Notes: generated by a model from the letters alone, not told the origin. DNA of 64,000 nt from Kaistella solincola (GCF_000812875.1 NZ_JSYK01000003.1:496001-560000), one strand, 5' to 3'. Shown: positions 8,457 to 17,912, counted from the stretch's first letter. Numbers and translations: made by a program.

Positions 8457-10079
8457 ATGAAAAAAATTATATTTTTTAGCGCGGTATTTTTTTCGCTGTT
8501 GTTTTCAGCACAAAAAAATGCAGATTTAATCATCACAAATGCGAAAATTTATACTGTAAACGACAAGTTTGATATCGCGGAAGCCATGGCGATTTCAAAC
8601 GGAAAAATCCTTGCTGTCGGTAAATCTGCAGAAATTTTAAAGAATTATAAATCAGCAAAAACACAGGATTTACGAGGAAAAATTGTATTCCCGGGTTTAA
8701 TTGATGCGCACTGTCATTTTACTGGTTTTGCGACTGATAAATGGAAAAGCCAGCTATGGGGCACAAAATCCTGGGACGAAATCGTTGGCAGAATCACGGA
8801 ATATGCTAAAACTGCACCACGAGAATGGATTTACGGCCGCGGTTGGGATCAAAACGATTGGGCGATGAAAGAATTTCCAACTAAAGAAAAACTCGACCAG
8901 CTATTTCCCGATCGTCCGGTTTTCCTGAAAAGAATTGACGGTCACGCGGCGGTTGTAAACCAAAAAGCTTTGGATATTGCCGGAGTTACTGTAAAAACTA
9001 AAATTACCGGCGGAGAAATTGAGCGAAAAAACGGCAAATTAACAGGAATTTTGGTGGATAACGCCATGGATTTGGTTGAAAAACATATTCCGGCTATTGA
9101 AGACGAAATGGCAATCCAATATTTTGATGAGTTGCAGAAAGAGTGCTTTTCTTACGGTTTAACTTCGGTGCACGATTGCGGAATTACCGAAAAGACACTT
9201 GAACTTCTTGAAAAGGCGCAGTCGCAAAACGCTTTACAAATGAAAGTTTTTGCTTTGCTGGAAGACAATCCCAATTATTACGACCGTTGGGTAAAAAAAG
9301 GACGTTACAGCAACCAAAATATTACTGTTGGTGGTTTTAAAGTGTATTCGGACGGCGCGCTTGGTTCGCGCGGCGCCTGCTTGATCCACGATTATTCCGA
9401 TAAAAAAGGCTGGAAAGGATTTCTGTTAAGCGACCAGGAACATTTCCGCGCGTTAGCGAAAAAGCTTAAAAACAGCAATCTGCAAATGGCGACGCACGCA
9501 ATTGGAGATTCCGCAAACCGCGTAATTCTTCAGATTTATGGTGAAGTTTTAGGCGCAAAAAATGACCGAAGATGGCGAATTGAGCATGCACAGGTTGTCG
9601 ATAAAAATGATTTCGCGCTGTTTGGAAAATATTCCGTAATTCCTTCTGTGCAGCCGACACACGCGACTTCCGACATGTATTGGGCTGAAGACCGTTTGGG
9701 AAAAGAAAGGTTGAAATTTTCGTACGCGTATGAAGATTTATTGAAGCAAAACGGTTGGCTGCCGCTGGGTACCGATTTTCCAGTGGAAGAAATCAGTCCG
9801 CTGAAAACGTTTTATTCCGCGGTGGCGCGAAAAGATGCTGAACATTTTCCAGCGACTGGATTTCAGCCTGAAAACGCGTTGACGCGCGAGCAGGCGCTAC
9901 GCGGAATGACAATTTGGGCGGCAAAAGCAGCTTTTCAGGAGAATGAAATTGGAAGTCTGGAAGCCGGAAAATCTGCAGATTTCATCATCGTTGATCAGGA
10001 TTTAATGACCGTTCCGGAAGTTAAAATTCTGGAAACAAAAGTTCTGGAAACCTTCAGCAACGGTAAAAAAGTTTTCTAA
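8457..10079 (+). CDS. Exported amidohydrolase, YtcJ-like (amidohydrolase 3 family)
   Basis: A 540-residue metal-dependent hydrolase. The chosen ATG gives a clean signal peptide (MKKIIFFSAVFFSLLFSAQ) with cleavage likely after FSA; a longer frame beginning 30 bases upstream would bury this signal and overlap the glycosyltransferase end. Amidohydrolase hallmarks are GLIDAHCHF (the HxH metal ligands), FKVYSDGALGSRGA, THAIGDSANR, WRIEHAQVV and GTDFPVE. The beta-sandwich at the start (ADLIITNAKIYTVND) and the end (GKSADFIIVDQD) is typical of the family. Substrates of YtcJ-like enzymes are mostly unknown (amide, formamide or cyclic amide hydrolysis). Periplasmic location is inferred from the signal. 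Confidence 0.88.
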   Translation: MKKIIFFSAVFFSLLFSAQKNADLIITNAKIYTVNDKFDIAEAMAISNGKILAVGKSAEILKNYKSAKTQDLRGKIVFPGLIDAHCHFTGFATDKWKSQLWGTKSWDEIVGRITEYAKTAPREWIYGRGWDQNDWAMKEFPTKEKLDQLFPDRPVFLKRIDGHAAVVNQKALDIAGVTVKTKITGGEIERKNGKLTGILVDNAMDLVEKHIPAIEDEMAIQYFDELQKECFSYGLTSVHDCGITEKTLELLEKAQSQNALQMKVFALLEDNPNYYDRWVKKGRYSNQNITVGGFKVYSDGALGSRGACLIHDYSDKKGWKGFLLSDQEHFRALAKKLKNSNLQMATHAIGDSANRVILQIYGEVLGAKNDRRWRIEHAQVVDKNDFALFGKYSVIPSVQPTHATSDMYWAEDRLGKERLKFSYAYEDLLKQNGWLPLGTDFPVEEISPLKTFYSAVARKDAEHFPATGFQPENALTREQALRGMTIWAAKAAFQENEIGSLEAGKSADFIIVDQDLMTVPEVKILETKVLETFSNGKKVF

Positions 10080-10084
10080 AAGCT

Positions 10085-11131
10085 TTGAAAAAAATCGCTT
10101 ATATCGAGCTTGATACGCACGCTGAAATTGCGCGAAACTTTATGGATCTGATGCAGGATTCCAGTGAATTTTCGGTGGATTTTTACTTTTCCGAAAAAAT
10201 TTTCAAGCTAATTGGCAAAAACGATTCGCATATTTTTGTCGTTAAAATTGATGAGCTTTTAAGAAGTTTAAAAGAGAAAAAGTACGATTTGGTCATCATC
10301 GGAACGGTACATCGGTATTTTAATTTGTTTAATGCAATCGCGGCGAATTTCAACGCGGCGATCGTTGTTCATAACGTGAATTTTACGAAAATTTCGCCTT
10401 TTCAGCTGCTAATAAATATCTTTGAAAAAGACGTCAAATACCGGCTAAAATTAGCTTCAAAGGAAGGTTTGTTTTCTGCGCCGGAAGTCTTTAGAAATGC
10501 AAAAAAACTGCTGGTTTTGGACCAAAATTTAATTCAAAAAAATTCGGTCTTTTTACCCGTTTTTTTTACAAAAAAATATGATGATTTAAAGGCTGAAAAG
10601 TTCACCATTGTTATCCCAGGAGCGGTTTCGCAAAAGCGGCGCGATTATAAAAAAATATTGGGTGAATTGGGCAAATTTTCTGATAATAATTCAAAGCAAA
10701 AGCTGGAAATTATTTTTCTCGGAAAAGCGGAAAATGAAGAACTTTCCTGGATTCAAAACTTTGAAAAGACAAAAACAGAATATATTTCACTTCACTATTT
10801 CACCGGAAAAGTTCCGCAAAATATTTTTGATGAATGGATGCGGAAAGCTGATGTTTTGTGGTGTCCGATTCAGCGCGAAACGGAATTTTTCAGCAACCGC
10901 GAAATCTACGGCGAAACCAAAATGAGCGGAAATATTGGCGACGCAATTAAGTTTGGAAAAGTTGCTTTCTTCCCGGAATATTATCAATCGAAGTTTGAAT
11001 TCATTAAAAATGATGATTCGCTGGAGAAAATTTTCGGCTTTAAAATGGCAGATTTTTTCGATTTTCAAAGAGAATTCAACCGCGAAAAAGTGGCCGCGGA
11101 TCTGGAAAAAGTTTTAAATTCTTTACTTTAA
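10085..11131 (+). CDS. Putative GT-B-type glycosyltransferase, TTG start
   Basis: A 348-residue protein not matched to a named subfamily. The N-terminal half has an alternating strand pattern (MKKIAYIELDTHAEIARNF, YDLVIIGTVHRYFN) and the C-terminal half a second Rossmann-like block (FTIVIPGAVSQKRRDY, LEIIFLGKAENEEL, ADVLWCPIQ, GNIGDAIKFGKVAFFP). This two-domain layout resembles GT-B glycosyltransferases. The start is TTG, five bases after the preceding stop; no in-frame ATG upstream is possible and the first internal Met would delete the first strand. The end overlaps the convergent flippase gene by four bases. A role in surface glycan synthesis is inference from context. Confidence 0.6.
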   Translation: MKKIAYIELDTHAEIARNFMDLMQDSSEFSVDFYFSEKIFKLIGKNDSHIFVVKIDELLRSLKEKKYDLVIIGTVHRYFNLFNAIAANFNAAIVVHNVNFTKISPFQLLINIFEKDVKYRLKLASKEGLFSAPEVFRNAKKLLVLDQNLIQKNSVFLPVFFTKKYDDLKAEKFTIVIPGAVSQKRRDYKKILGELGKFSDNNSKQKLEIIFLGKAENEELSWIQNFEKTKTEYISLHYFTGKVPQNIFDEWMRKADVLWCPIQRETEFFSNREIYGETKMSGNIGDAIKFGKVAFFPEYYQSKFEFIKNDDSLEKIFGFKMADFFDFQREFNREKVAADLEKVLNSLL

Positions 11132-12606
11132 AACTTAAAAACACTGCGGAAAAATCTGGCGTTCAGATACTCTTCGAGCGGGAAAATTTTCATGACGTGA
11201 TTCGCGCCGAAAATAACCATCAGGACAAAGCCGGGTTTGTACATCAAGTTCAGGAAATTGCTGTCGGTTTCCGGTAAAATAATCGCAACGGTGCTCGCCA
11301 GTGTGCAGATGATAAAAACGTACATCATTTCGATGGTTAGCGGAAAAACATTGAATTTTACGTAATTAAAATAGATTTTTATCAAGTTAAATAAAGTGAG
11401 CGAAATAGCCGTTGCCATTGCGATACCGATGATTCCCAATTCGGTTTTTGTGAGGAAAAGGTAGTTTAAAACAATGGTGGTAATCGCTAAAAACAGCATC
11501 ACCACAATGTTGAAACGATAGTATTTCGAGAGCGAAATGATGTGTCCGTTGAAGCCGGTAGCAAGATCGAAAACCATCGCGAAACCTAAAATCCAAACGA
11601 CCGGTTCGGCCTGACGAAGCTGCTCGCCGTTTTTGATAAAGTTGCTTAAATACGGGAAGCCAACGAGAATGCAGGAAAATAAAACCGCTCCTAAAAAGAA
11701 TAAGGTCAGTGATGTTTTTTTATGAAAACGGTCCAATTCCTCGAAAGCGTTGTCGGAAATATTTTTATTGATAATCGGCGCTGAAATATTGAAAATTCCC
11801 ATTTGCGGAATTAAAATAAAGGACAAAATCGATAAAATAATGCTATAGACGCCGTTTTCTTCGAAGTTTAAAAATTCGCCGATCATGAAATTATCAACGC
11901 GGAAAGCGATGTAATTTCCGATGTTTCCGAGAAATCCGTAGAAGCTGTAATTCAGGATTTCTTTCCACAAATGGTCTTTGCGAATATAATCTTTGCTAAA
12001 ATCCGGTGTAAATTTTTCAAGCTTATTGGCGTAAAAAAAATAGCCCACAAAGGATAAAATAAACATTCCGATAAAAAAACCGTAAGCGCCTTTTTCGGAA
12101 ATTCCTAAAAAGAAGAAGAGAACAAAAGCCCCTAAATTTGCGATTTTTGGGAAAAGATTTTCGAAAATATTCGGAACAACAATCCGCTTAAAATTGGTGA
12201 TATATTTATTGAAAACCGCGGAAAGCGCCATTATTAAAATGAGCGGCAAAATGAGCCGTTTCATCTTCCAAAGTTCCAGCGTTTTAAAACCAGGGAAAAA
12301 TTGGAAAAAAAGAAAGAAAAAGAGGCTAAAAATTAGAAAGTTAATTACAATCCCGACGAGCGAAAGTGAGAGCAAATTTTGATTTTTACCCGCTTTTTTA
12401 GCCTGCAGAAAAAATTTAACATTTGAGAAAGAAAGTCCGAAAACCACGACGGGTAAAAGCATTTCTGCGGTCGGCATAATGTAGCGTAGTTTTCCGTAAA
12501 ATTCCATGTCATACGGAAAAACGAAAATCGCGGAAATGGTTCCGAGTAAAAAACCGAAATATCCAATCAAAGAATATTTAAATCCTTGCCTGGCAACTAC
12601 GCTCAT
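11128..12606 (-). CDS. Polysaccharide flippase-like membrane protein (Wzx/MATE-type)
   Basis: A 492-residue protein with about fourteen hydrophobic segments, fitting the MOP-superfamily polysaccharide exporters that flip lipid-linked sugars across the inner membrane. The N terminus (RQGFKYSLIGYFGFLLGTI) is the typical first helix of flavobacterial oligosaccharide flippases, and FRVDNFMIGEFLNFEENGVYSI in the middle matches the conserved region where Wzx proteins re-enter the membrane. It lies convergent to the putative glycosyltransferase gene with a four-base overlap. The substrate is unknown. Amino-acid transport is very unlikely given the N-terminal motif. Confidence 0.82.
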   Translation of the reverse strand: MSVVARQGFKYSLIGYFGFLLGTISAIFVFPYDMEFYGKLRYIMPTAEMLLPVVVFGLSFSNVKFFLQAKKAGKNQNLLSLSLVGIVINFLIFSLFFFLFFQFFPGFKTLELWKMKRLILPLILIMALSAVFNKYITNFKRIVVPNIFENLFPKIANLGAFVLFFFLGISEKGAYGFFIGMFILSFVGYFFYANKLEKFTPDFSKDYIRKDHLWKEILNYSFYGFLGNIGNYIAFRVDNFMIGEFLNFEENGVYSIILSILSFILIPQMGIFNISAPIINKNISDNAFEELDRFHKKTSLTLFFLGAVLFSCILVGFPYLSNFIKNGEQLRQAEPVVWILGFAMVFDLATGFNGHIISLSKYYRFNIVVMLFLAITTIVLNYLFLTKTELGIIGIAMATAISLTLFNLIKIYFNYVKFNVFPLTIEMMYVFIICTLASTVAIILPETDSNFLNLMYKPGFVLMVIFGANHVMKIFPLEEYLNARFFRSVFKF

Positions 12607-12834
12607 CGTTTCATTCTATTTTGAGTGGTGAAATTGCCTATGAGCAGCGCTTTTGCGATGAATTTTTGGTGAGAACCAAATGTTATTAAACTGAAAAAAA
12701 ATGTTTGCGGCATTAACTGCATTTTCAAAAGCAAAAAACAAATATAGTAAAATATGTTAAATATTTGTTAAAATGGAAGACTTGCCACAGAATATTTCGT
12801 GGTTACGGGCAATTACTTTATTTTTAAAGATTGG

Positions 12835-12862
12835 AAAAATACCTGCTAAAATGCCACTTTTT
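12835..12862. repeat. IP element, copy 3
   Basis: AAAAATACCTGCTAAAATGC followed by CACTTTTTC, 26 bases before the GH13 start codon. It lies in the 281-base divergent gap that also serves the flippase gene. A weak reverse-orientation relative (AAATTGCCTATGAGCAGC) sits near 12631-12648. Confidence 0.5.
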
Positions 12863-12887
12863 CTTATTTAAACGTTAAAAAAATACA

Positions 12888-14531
12888 ATGAAAAAATATT
12901 TATTTTTACTGCTGATTGGCCTTTTAAGTTCATGTTCTGCGCTGAAAAATACCAGCGAAAAACCATTTGTCTGGGAAGGCGCCAATGTATATTTTCTGCT
13001 GACCGACCGTTTTAAAAATGGAAATCCGGACAATGATGTGAATTTTAATCGCACAGAAAAAGCTGCTGTTTTACGCGGTTTTGAGGGAGGAGATTTACGC
13101 GGAATTATCCAGAAAATTGATGAAAATTACTTTACTGACTTAGGTGTAAACGCCATTTGGATGACGCCGCTTGTGGAGCAAATTCACGGTGCGACAGATG
13201 AGGGAACGGGAAAAACGTACGGTTTTCACGGCTATTGGGCAAAAGACTGGACCGCGCTTGATCCGAATTTCGGTACAAAAGCAGATTTGCAGGAATTGGT
13301 TGAAAAAGCGCATAAAAAAGGTATTCGAATTGTTTTAGATGCCGTAATCAACCACACCGGACCGGTAACAACAGTTGACGCGGCTTACCCAAATTCCTGG
13401 GTTCGAACTTCGCCAACCTGTACCTACAATAATTATCAAAATACGACGGCCTGTACTTTGGTCGCCAACCTTCCGGATATTTTAACCGAATCTGACCAAC
13501 CGGCGGAACTGCCGCAAATGTTGGTTGAAAAATGGAAAAAAGAGGGGAGATATGAGGCAGAAATGAAATCGCTTGACGAATTTTTTGCGCGCACGGGCTA
13601 TCCGCGTGCGCCGAAATATTATATTATGAAATGGCTGGCGGATTATGTGGAAACTTTCGGGATCGACGGTTATCGCGTAGATACAGTAAAACACACGAAC
13701 GAAGATGTCTGGAAAGATTTCCAGAAAGTTTGTCAGGAAGCTTTTGATATTTACAAAAGAAAAAATCCGGAAAAAGTGCTGGATAACAACTTATTTTTCA
13801 CCGTTGGCGAAGTTTACGGTTACGGAATTTCCCAAAAGCAGGATTATAATTTTGGCGATAAAAAAGTGAATTATTATCAAAATGGCTTCAAATCATTAAT
13901 CAATTTTGATTTTAAAGGCGACGCCAATAAACCCTACGAAGAACTTTTCTCAAATTATTCAAATTTGCTGAACGGCGATCTGAACGGAAAAACAGTCATG
14001 AATTACCTTACTTCGCATGACGACGGTTCGCCTTTCGATAAAGATCGAAAAAGAACCTTCGAAGCAGCCACAAAACTACTTTTAACACCGGGAATTTCCC
14101 AAATTTATTATGGTGATGAAAGCGCACGCGATTTAACAATTGAAGGCGCTGAAGGCGACGCTACTTTGAGAAGCAATATGAACTGGAATGATTTGCAAAA
14201 TAATGCGGCGACGCAAAAACTCGAAGAACATTACCAGAAATTAGGGAAATTCCGGGCGAATCATCTGGCGGTGGGAGCGGGCGTTCACAAAAATTTAGGA
14301 AATAGCGCGCAGTATTGGTTTTCCAGAAGTTTTACGAAAGACAATTTCACCGATAAAGTTGTAGTTGGATTGGATTTGCCAAAAGGTGAAAAAATGGTGA
14401 ATTTGGGCGGAATTTTTCCTGCGGGAACCAAATTACGCGACGCATATTCCGGGAAAACAACCGTGGTTTCTAAAGGTAATTCAGCAAAAATAAATACTGA
14501 TTTTACCATTGTCTTATTTGAGAAAATTTAA
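12888..14531 (+). CDS. GH13 alpha-amylase-family lipoprotein
   Basis: A 547-residue glycoside hydrolase with a lipoprotein signal (LLSSC lipobox, Cys16), so it should be anchored at the cell envelope. The GH13 (beta/alpha)8 barrel begins with VYFLLTDRFKNGNPDND. Conserved region I is DAVINH. The catalytic set is complete: nucleophile D265 in GYRVDTVKH, acid/base E308 in TVGEVYG and transition-state D378 in LTSHDDGS. A beta-sandwich C domain follows. It probably hydrolyses alpha-1,4 glucans outside the cytoplasm; exact specificity is not determinable here. It is not part of an SusCD locus in this window. The gene downstream is an exported thioredoxin-like protein. Confidence 0.92.
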   Translation: MKKYLFLLLIGLLSSCSALKNTSEKPFVWEGANVYFLLTDRFKNGNPDNDVNFNRTEKAAVLRGFEGGDLRGIIQKIDENYFTDLGVNAIWMTPLVEQIHGATDEGTGKTYGFHGYWAKDWTALDPNFGTKADLQELVEKAHKKGIRIVLDAVINHTGPVTTVDAAYPNSWVRTSPTCTYNNYQNTTACTLVANLPDILTESDQPAELPQMLVEKWKKEGRYEAEMKSLDEFFARTGYPRAPKYYIMKWLADYVETFGIDGYRVDTVKHTNEDVWKDFQKVCQEAFDIYKRKNPEKVLDNNLFFTVGEVYGYGISQKQDYNFGDKKVNYYQNGFKSLINFDFKGDANKPYEELFSNYSNLLNGDLNGKTVMNYLTSHDDGSPFDKDRKRTFEAATKLLLTPGISQIYYGDESARDLTIEGAEGDATLRSNMNWNDLQNNAATQKLEEHYQKLGKFRANHLAVGAGVHKNLGNSAQYWFSRSFTKDNFTDKVVVGLDLPKGEKMVNLGGIFPAGTKLRDAYSGKTTVVSKGNSAKINTDFTIVLFEKI

Positions 14532-14567
14532 AATAATTAAAAACTAAAAAGTTTTAGAATACAAAAA

Positions 14568-15083
14568 ATGAAATTAAAAATAACAGTTTTAAGCATACTT
14601 GTTTCAGTGTCGCTTTTTGGTCAAAAAGTTCCGACCACCAGCAAAACTGAGTTTTCAAAAGAAGCTTTAGCGCAAAAAATTACCGCTTTAGACGGCAAAA
14701 AATTGCAGATTGCAGAAATCCTGAAAAAACATGAAGGCAGAATTTTAATTATCGATTTTTGGGCAAGCTGGTGTCGTGACTGCATTTTGGCTTTGCCATC
14801 TACGAAAGAATTAAAGGAAAAAAATCCCAAAATTGATTTCGTTTATTTTTCGCTTGACCGTTCGCATGAGCAATGGAAACGCGGTTTAGAAAAGTATGAG
14901 ATTATTGGCGAAGAAAATTATTGGTTTGATGAGGGCTGGAAAAATAATTTCAATAATTACATCGATTTGAATTGGGTGCCGCGTTTTATGGTCATCGACC
15001 AAACAGGAAAAATTGCAAAATATTACGCAATCAGCCCGAACGATCCTGATATTCAGAAAAAAATTGATGAACTGAAAAAGTAA
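14568..15083 (+). CDS. Exported thioredoxin-like protein (TlpA/ResA type)
   Basis: A 171-residue thioredoxin-fold protein with an N-terminal signal peptide (ILVSVSLFGQK). The active site is WASWCRDC, and the cis-proline loop is NWVPRFMV. The layout fits periplasmic TlpA/ResA-like thiol-disulfide oxidoreductases. It lies 36 bases after the GH13 lipoprotein gene and may be co-transcribed with it. A strong terminator directly follows its stop codon. Partner proteins are unknown. Confidence 0.85.
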   Translation: MKLKITVLSILVSVSLFGQKVPTTSKTEFSKEALAQKITALDGKKLQIAEILKKHEGRILIIDFWASWCRDCILALPSTKELKEKNPKIDFVYFSLDRSHEQWKRGLEKYEIIGEENYWFDEGWKNNFNNYIDLNWVPRFMVIDQTGKIAKYYAISPNDPDIQKKIDELKK

Positions 15084-15085
15084 AA

Positions 15086-15111
15086 AAAAAAGCGGATATT
15101 TTTCCGCTTTT
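15086..15111 (+). terminator. Terminator between convergent genes
   Basis: Stem AAAGCGGA/TCCGCTTT with a six-base loop, flanked by an A run and a T run, directly after the thioredoxin-like stop. The A run makes it potentially bidirectional. Confidence 0.8.
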
Positions 15112-15130
15112 AATTTGGTATTTATTTAAT

Positions 15131-15162
15131 AAAAATTCGGTGCTGTTTAGGCAGATTTTTTT
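15131..15162. repeat. IP element, copy 4 (near-consensus)
   Basis: AAAAATTCGG, then TGCTGTTTAGGCA, then GATTTTTTT. The core TGCTGTTTAGGCA is identical to the copy at 44225 and one base different from the copy at 53611. It lies between two convergent genes. Confidence 0.7.
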
Positions 15163-15181
15163 GTTTTTCTAAAAACTTATT

Positions 15182-15841
15182 TTATTGAAAAGGTTCGCCC
15201 AAAAAATCGTTTAAAGGTTTCATGGCTTTGTAAACTTTAGCAAAGTTTTTCGCGGCGCCGGTTTTCATCAAAACTTCATCGGAAACCGGATGACTTACGG
15301 TGAAACTTTTCAGTTTCAGAAATTCTGCCATTGGATGGTCTTTTTCAAAACCGGTCGGAATTCTTTTCAGTTTGCTTTCTACACTCAAGCCGCGGAAATT
15401 ATTTCGGAAAGTTTCTTCTTCCAGAATATTTTGAAAAATCTGGTCATTTAGCTCGATATTTTTTCTAATTTCTTTTAATACCGCTGATTCCGGTTGGTAA
15501 ACCCCGCCGGCAAGAAAAGATTTTCCCGGCTCGATGTGTAAATAATAACCGGCTTTTTTACCTTTTCCCATTCCTAAACTAATGCCGAAATTGGTTTTGT
15601 ATGGTTGTTTATTTTGTGAAAATCGCGTGTCGCGATAAATTCGGAACAAGGCTTTGTTCGCGTCAATTTTCAAGATGTCTTCATCAAATTCACCAATTTC
15701 CGTGATGAGTTCATCGACAAAATCAACCACGTTTTCTTTGGCTTTCAGGTAAAGTTCTTTATTTTCATTAAACCAGTCGCGGTTGTTATTTAGCTTTAAT
15801 AAATTTAAAAAACTGAGGGTGGAACTTTTAAGCGATTTCAT
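15182..15841 (-). CDS. DUF2461 family protein
   Basis: A 219-residue protein of the DUF2461/TIGR02453 family, recognised by the N-terminal FLNLLKLNNNRDWFNENKE block and by IDANKALFRIYRDTRFSQNK followed by PYKTNFGI. The family is widespread in Bacteroidota, is usually a stand-alone gene, and has no established function. No signal peptide or membrane segment is visible. The gene is minus-strand, convergent to the thioredoxin-like gene and divergent from the downstream helicase gene. Confidence 0.88.
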   Translation of the reverse strand: MKSLKSSTLSFLNLLKLNNNRDWFNENKELYLKAKENVVDFVDELITEIGEFDEDILKIDANKALFRIYRDTRFSQNKQPYKTNFGISLGMGKGKKAGYYLHIEPGKSFLAGGVYQPESAVLKEIRKNIELNDQIFQNILEEETFRNNFRGLSVESKLKRIPTGFEKDHPMAEFLKLKSFTVSHPVSDEVLMKTGAAKNFAKVYKAMKPLNDFLGEPFQ

Positions 15842-15868
15842 GATGAATTTTAATCTTTAAAATTAATA

Positions 15869-15900
15869 AAAAAAATAGCCGCTAAAACGCCCAATTTTTT
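15869..15900. repeat. IP element, copy 5
   Basis: AAAAATAGCCGCTAAAACGC then CCAATTTTTT, in the divergent gap between the DUF2461 gene and the DEAD-box helicase gene, upstream of the helicase -7 element. Confidence 0.55.
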
Positions 15901-15952
15901 CAATTATTGAAAATTGAAGAAAAGCGCGCTAATATTATCAATTTTAAAAACG

Positions 15953-15960
15953 TATCTTTG
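15953..15960 (+). promoter_or_regulatory. -7 promoter element of the DEAD-box helicase
   Basis: TATCTTTG matches TAnnTTTG perfectly, 26 bases before the ATG. No -33 TTTG at normal spacing. Confidence 0.5.
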
Positions 15961-15986
15961 CACCCAATTTATAGACGATCTTTTAC

Positions 15987-17759
15987 ATGAATTTATTTAC
16001 GGAGACCAATTTAAGTCCTGAAATCTTGAAGGCAATTGGCGAACTGGGCTTTGTGAGCCCAACAGAAATCCAAAAACAGACTATTCCTTTTATCTCTACA
16101 GATATACGCGATCTTATCGCACTTGCGCAGACGGGAACAGGCAAAACAGCAGCTTTTACGCTTCCGATTTTGGATATGATTGACGACGGGAGTCGCAAAA
16201 TCCAATTATTGGTGCTTTGTCCAACCAGAGAACTTTGTTTGCAAATTACCAAAGACATTACTAATTATTCGAAATACATGCGAAACATCAAAACTACAGC
16301 GGTTTATGGTGGAAGCAGTATCACTGATCAGATCAGATCGTTGCGGGACAAACCACAAATTGTGGTGGGAACTCCGGGACGTGTTATCGATTTGATCAAC
16401 AGAAAAGCACTTGATTTCTCGGAAATCAGATGGATGATTCTTGATGAAGCTGATGAAATGTTATCAATGGGTTTCAAAGATGATTTGGAAACAATCTTAC
16501 GCGAGACGCCTGATACAAAACAAACTTTCCTTTTCTCGGCAACGATGAACAGAGAAGTTGAAAGAATTTCTAAAAACTATTTGACCGATCCGCACCGTAT
16601 TGTTGTGGGATCGTTGAATGAGGTGAAGAAAAACATCAAGCACGAATTTTACGTGGTAGGTTACCGCAATAAAAAAGAAGCCCTGAAAAGATTGATCGAT
16701 GCAAATCCGAATCAATATTCAATTATCTTTTGCCGAACCAGAATGGAAACTCAGGAAGTCGCAGATTTTTTGATGCAGAACGGTTATGCTGCAGATGCGC
16801 TTCATGGTGATTTGTCACAGGCGCAGCGCGACACGGTTATGAAAAAATTCCGACTGAAAAACATCGATATTTTGGTGGCGACTGATGTTGCTGCGCGAGG
16901 TTTGGATGTGAATTCACTGACTCACGTAATTCACTTTTCGTTGCCTGATGATCCGGAAGTTTTTGTTCACCGAAGTGGTAGAACTGGCCGTGCCGGAAAA
17001 GACGGAATTTCAATTGCTTTGATTAAACCGGAAGAATCAAGAAAATTAAAGCAGATTAAACAATCTACGAAAATTGAAATCGTAGAGAAGAAAATTCCGA
17101 CAGGAAAAACGATTATCGAAGCACAGGTTGCCGGCGTTTTCGAAAAACTCTTTACCGAGCACGAAAATTTGGTAGAATTTGATAATGAATTAATCCCAGA
17201 TTTATCTGCTTTTACAAAAGAAGAATTGGTGCACCAAATGTTGCAGCTGCAGTTGAGAGATATGGCGCTATATTATAAAGATAAAGACGATTTGCTGGAG
17301 ATTAAATTCAACAGCGATGACCGTGGCAGCGATAGAGGCCGTGACCGTGGCAGAGGAGACCGCGACGGAAGAGGCCGCGACCGCGATCGTGGTGGTGACA
17401 AAAGAGATGGTGGAAACCGTTTTTCTTCAAACAGAGACGGCGGAAGTCGTGAATTTAGCAGAGACCGTGATGGTGGAAACCGTGAATTCAAGGAAAGAAA
17501 GCCGCGAAAAAATAACGGCGATATGGTGCGTTTTTTCTTTAATCTCGGAAAAAGAGATCATCTGAAAAAAATCGATATGTTGGAAATTATTAATAAAGCG
17601 ACGACAAAATCGAAAAAAAGACCAGACATCGGTGATATTGAAATTTTAGAAAAATTCTCCTTCTTTGAAGTAGAAAAATCTTATAAAGATGAAGTTTTGA
17701 AAGGTTTGGAAACGCAGAAATTTAAAGGTAAAGAGCTGCGCGCAGAAGAATCGAAATAA
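15987..17759 (+). CDS. DEAD-box RNA helicase, DeaD/CsdA-type with C-terminal RNA-binding domain
   Basis: A 590-residue ATP-dependent RNA helicase. Core motifs are all present: AQTGTGKTAAF (Walker A), PTREL, TPGRVID, DEAD, SAT, and the C-terminal HRSGRTGRAGK. After the helicase core comes a low-complexity Arg/Gly/Asp-rich linker (about residues 447-510) built of imperfect RDRGG/RDGGNR units, then a compact domain (DMVRFFFNLGKRDHL onward) resembling the DbpA/CsdA RNA-binding domain. This architecture fits the CsdA/DeaD group, which acts in ribosome assembly and cold adaptation. A second, shorter DEAD-box protein lies at 23-24 kb. A strong terminator follows. Confidence 0.93.
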   Translation: MNLFTETNLSPEILKAIGELGFVSPTEIQKQTIPFISTDIRDLIALAQTGTGKTAAFTLPILDMIDDGSRKIQLLVLCPTRELCLQITKDITNYSKYMRNIKTTAVYGGSSITDQIRSLRDKPQIVVGTPGRVIDLINRKALDFSEIRWMILDEADEMLSMGFKDDLETILRETPDTKQTFLFSATMNREVERISKNYLTDPHRIVVGSLNEVKKNIKHEFYVVGYRNKKEALKRLIDANPNQYSIIFCRTRMETQEVADFLMQNGYAADALHGDLSQAQRDTVMKKFRLKNIDILVATDVAARGLDVNSLTHVIHFSLPDDPEVFVHRSGRTGRAGKDGISIALIKPEESRKLKQIKQSTKIEIVEKKIPTGKTIIEAQVAGVFEKLFTEHENLVEFDNELIPDLSAFTKEELVHQMLQLQLRDMALYYKDKDDLLEIKFNSDDRGSDRGRDRGRGDRDGRGRDRDRGGDKRDGGNRFSSNRDGGSREFSRDRDGGNREFKERKPRKNNGDMVRFFFNLGKRDHLKKIDMLEIINKATTKSKKRPDIGDIEILEKFSFFEVEKSYKDEVLKGLETQKFKGKELRAEESK

Positions 17760-17779
17760 TTCCGCTTAAAATTATAATG

Positions 17780-17811
17780 AAAACCAGTTGCTCTGCAGCT
17801 GGTTTTTTTTG
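17780..17811 (+). terminator. Terminator after the DEAD-box helicase
   Basis: An 11-bp stem AAACCAGTTGC/GCAGCTGGTTT (one G-U pair) with a TCT loop and eight following T. Confidence 0.9.
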
Positions 17812-17912
17812 TTTTAAATTATAATTTCAATGTTAAGGAAACTTAATATAAAAAGGTACATCGTATCAGTCTTTTTCCGAAATTTGCAAAACTAATCTCT
17901 AAACGAAATAAA

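Noticed and set aside
17273-17491. Antisense 72-codon frame in the helicase linker
   Set aside because: It is the mirror of the low-complexity Arg/Gly tract; no start signal or coding character.
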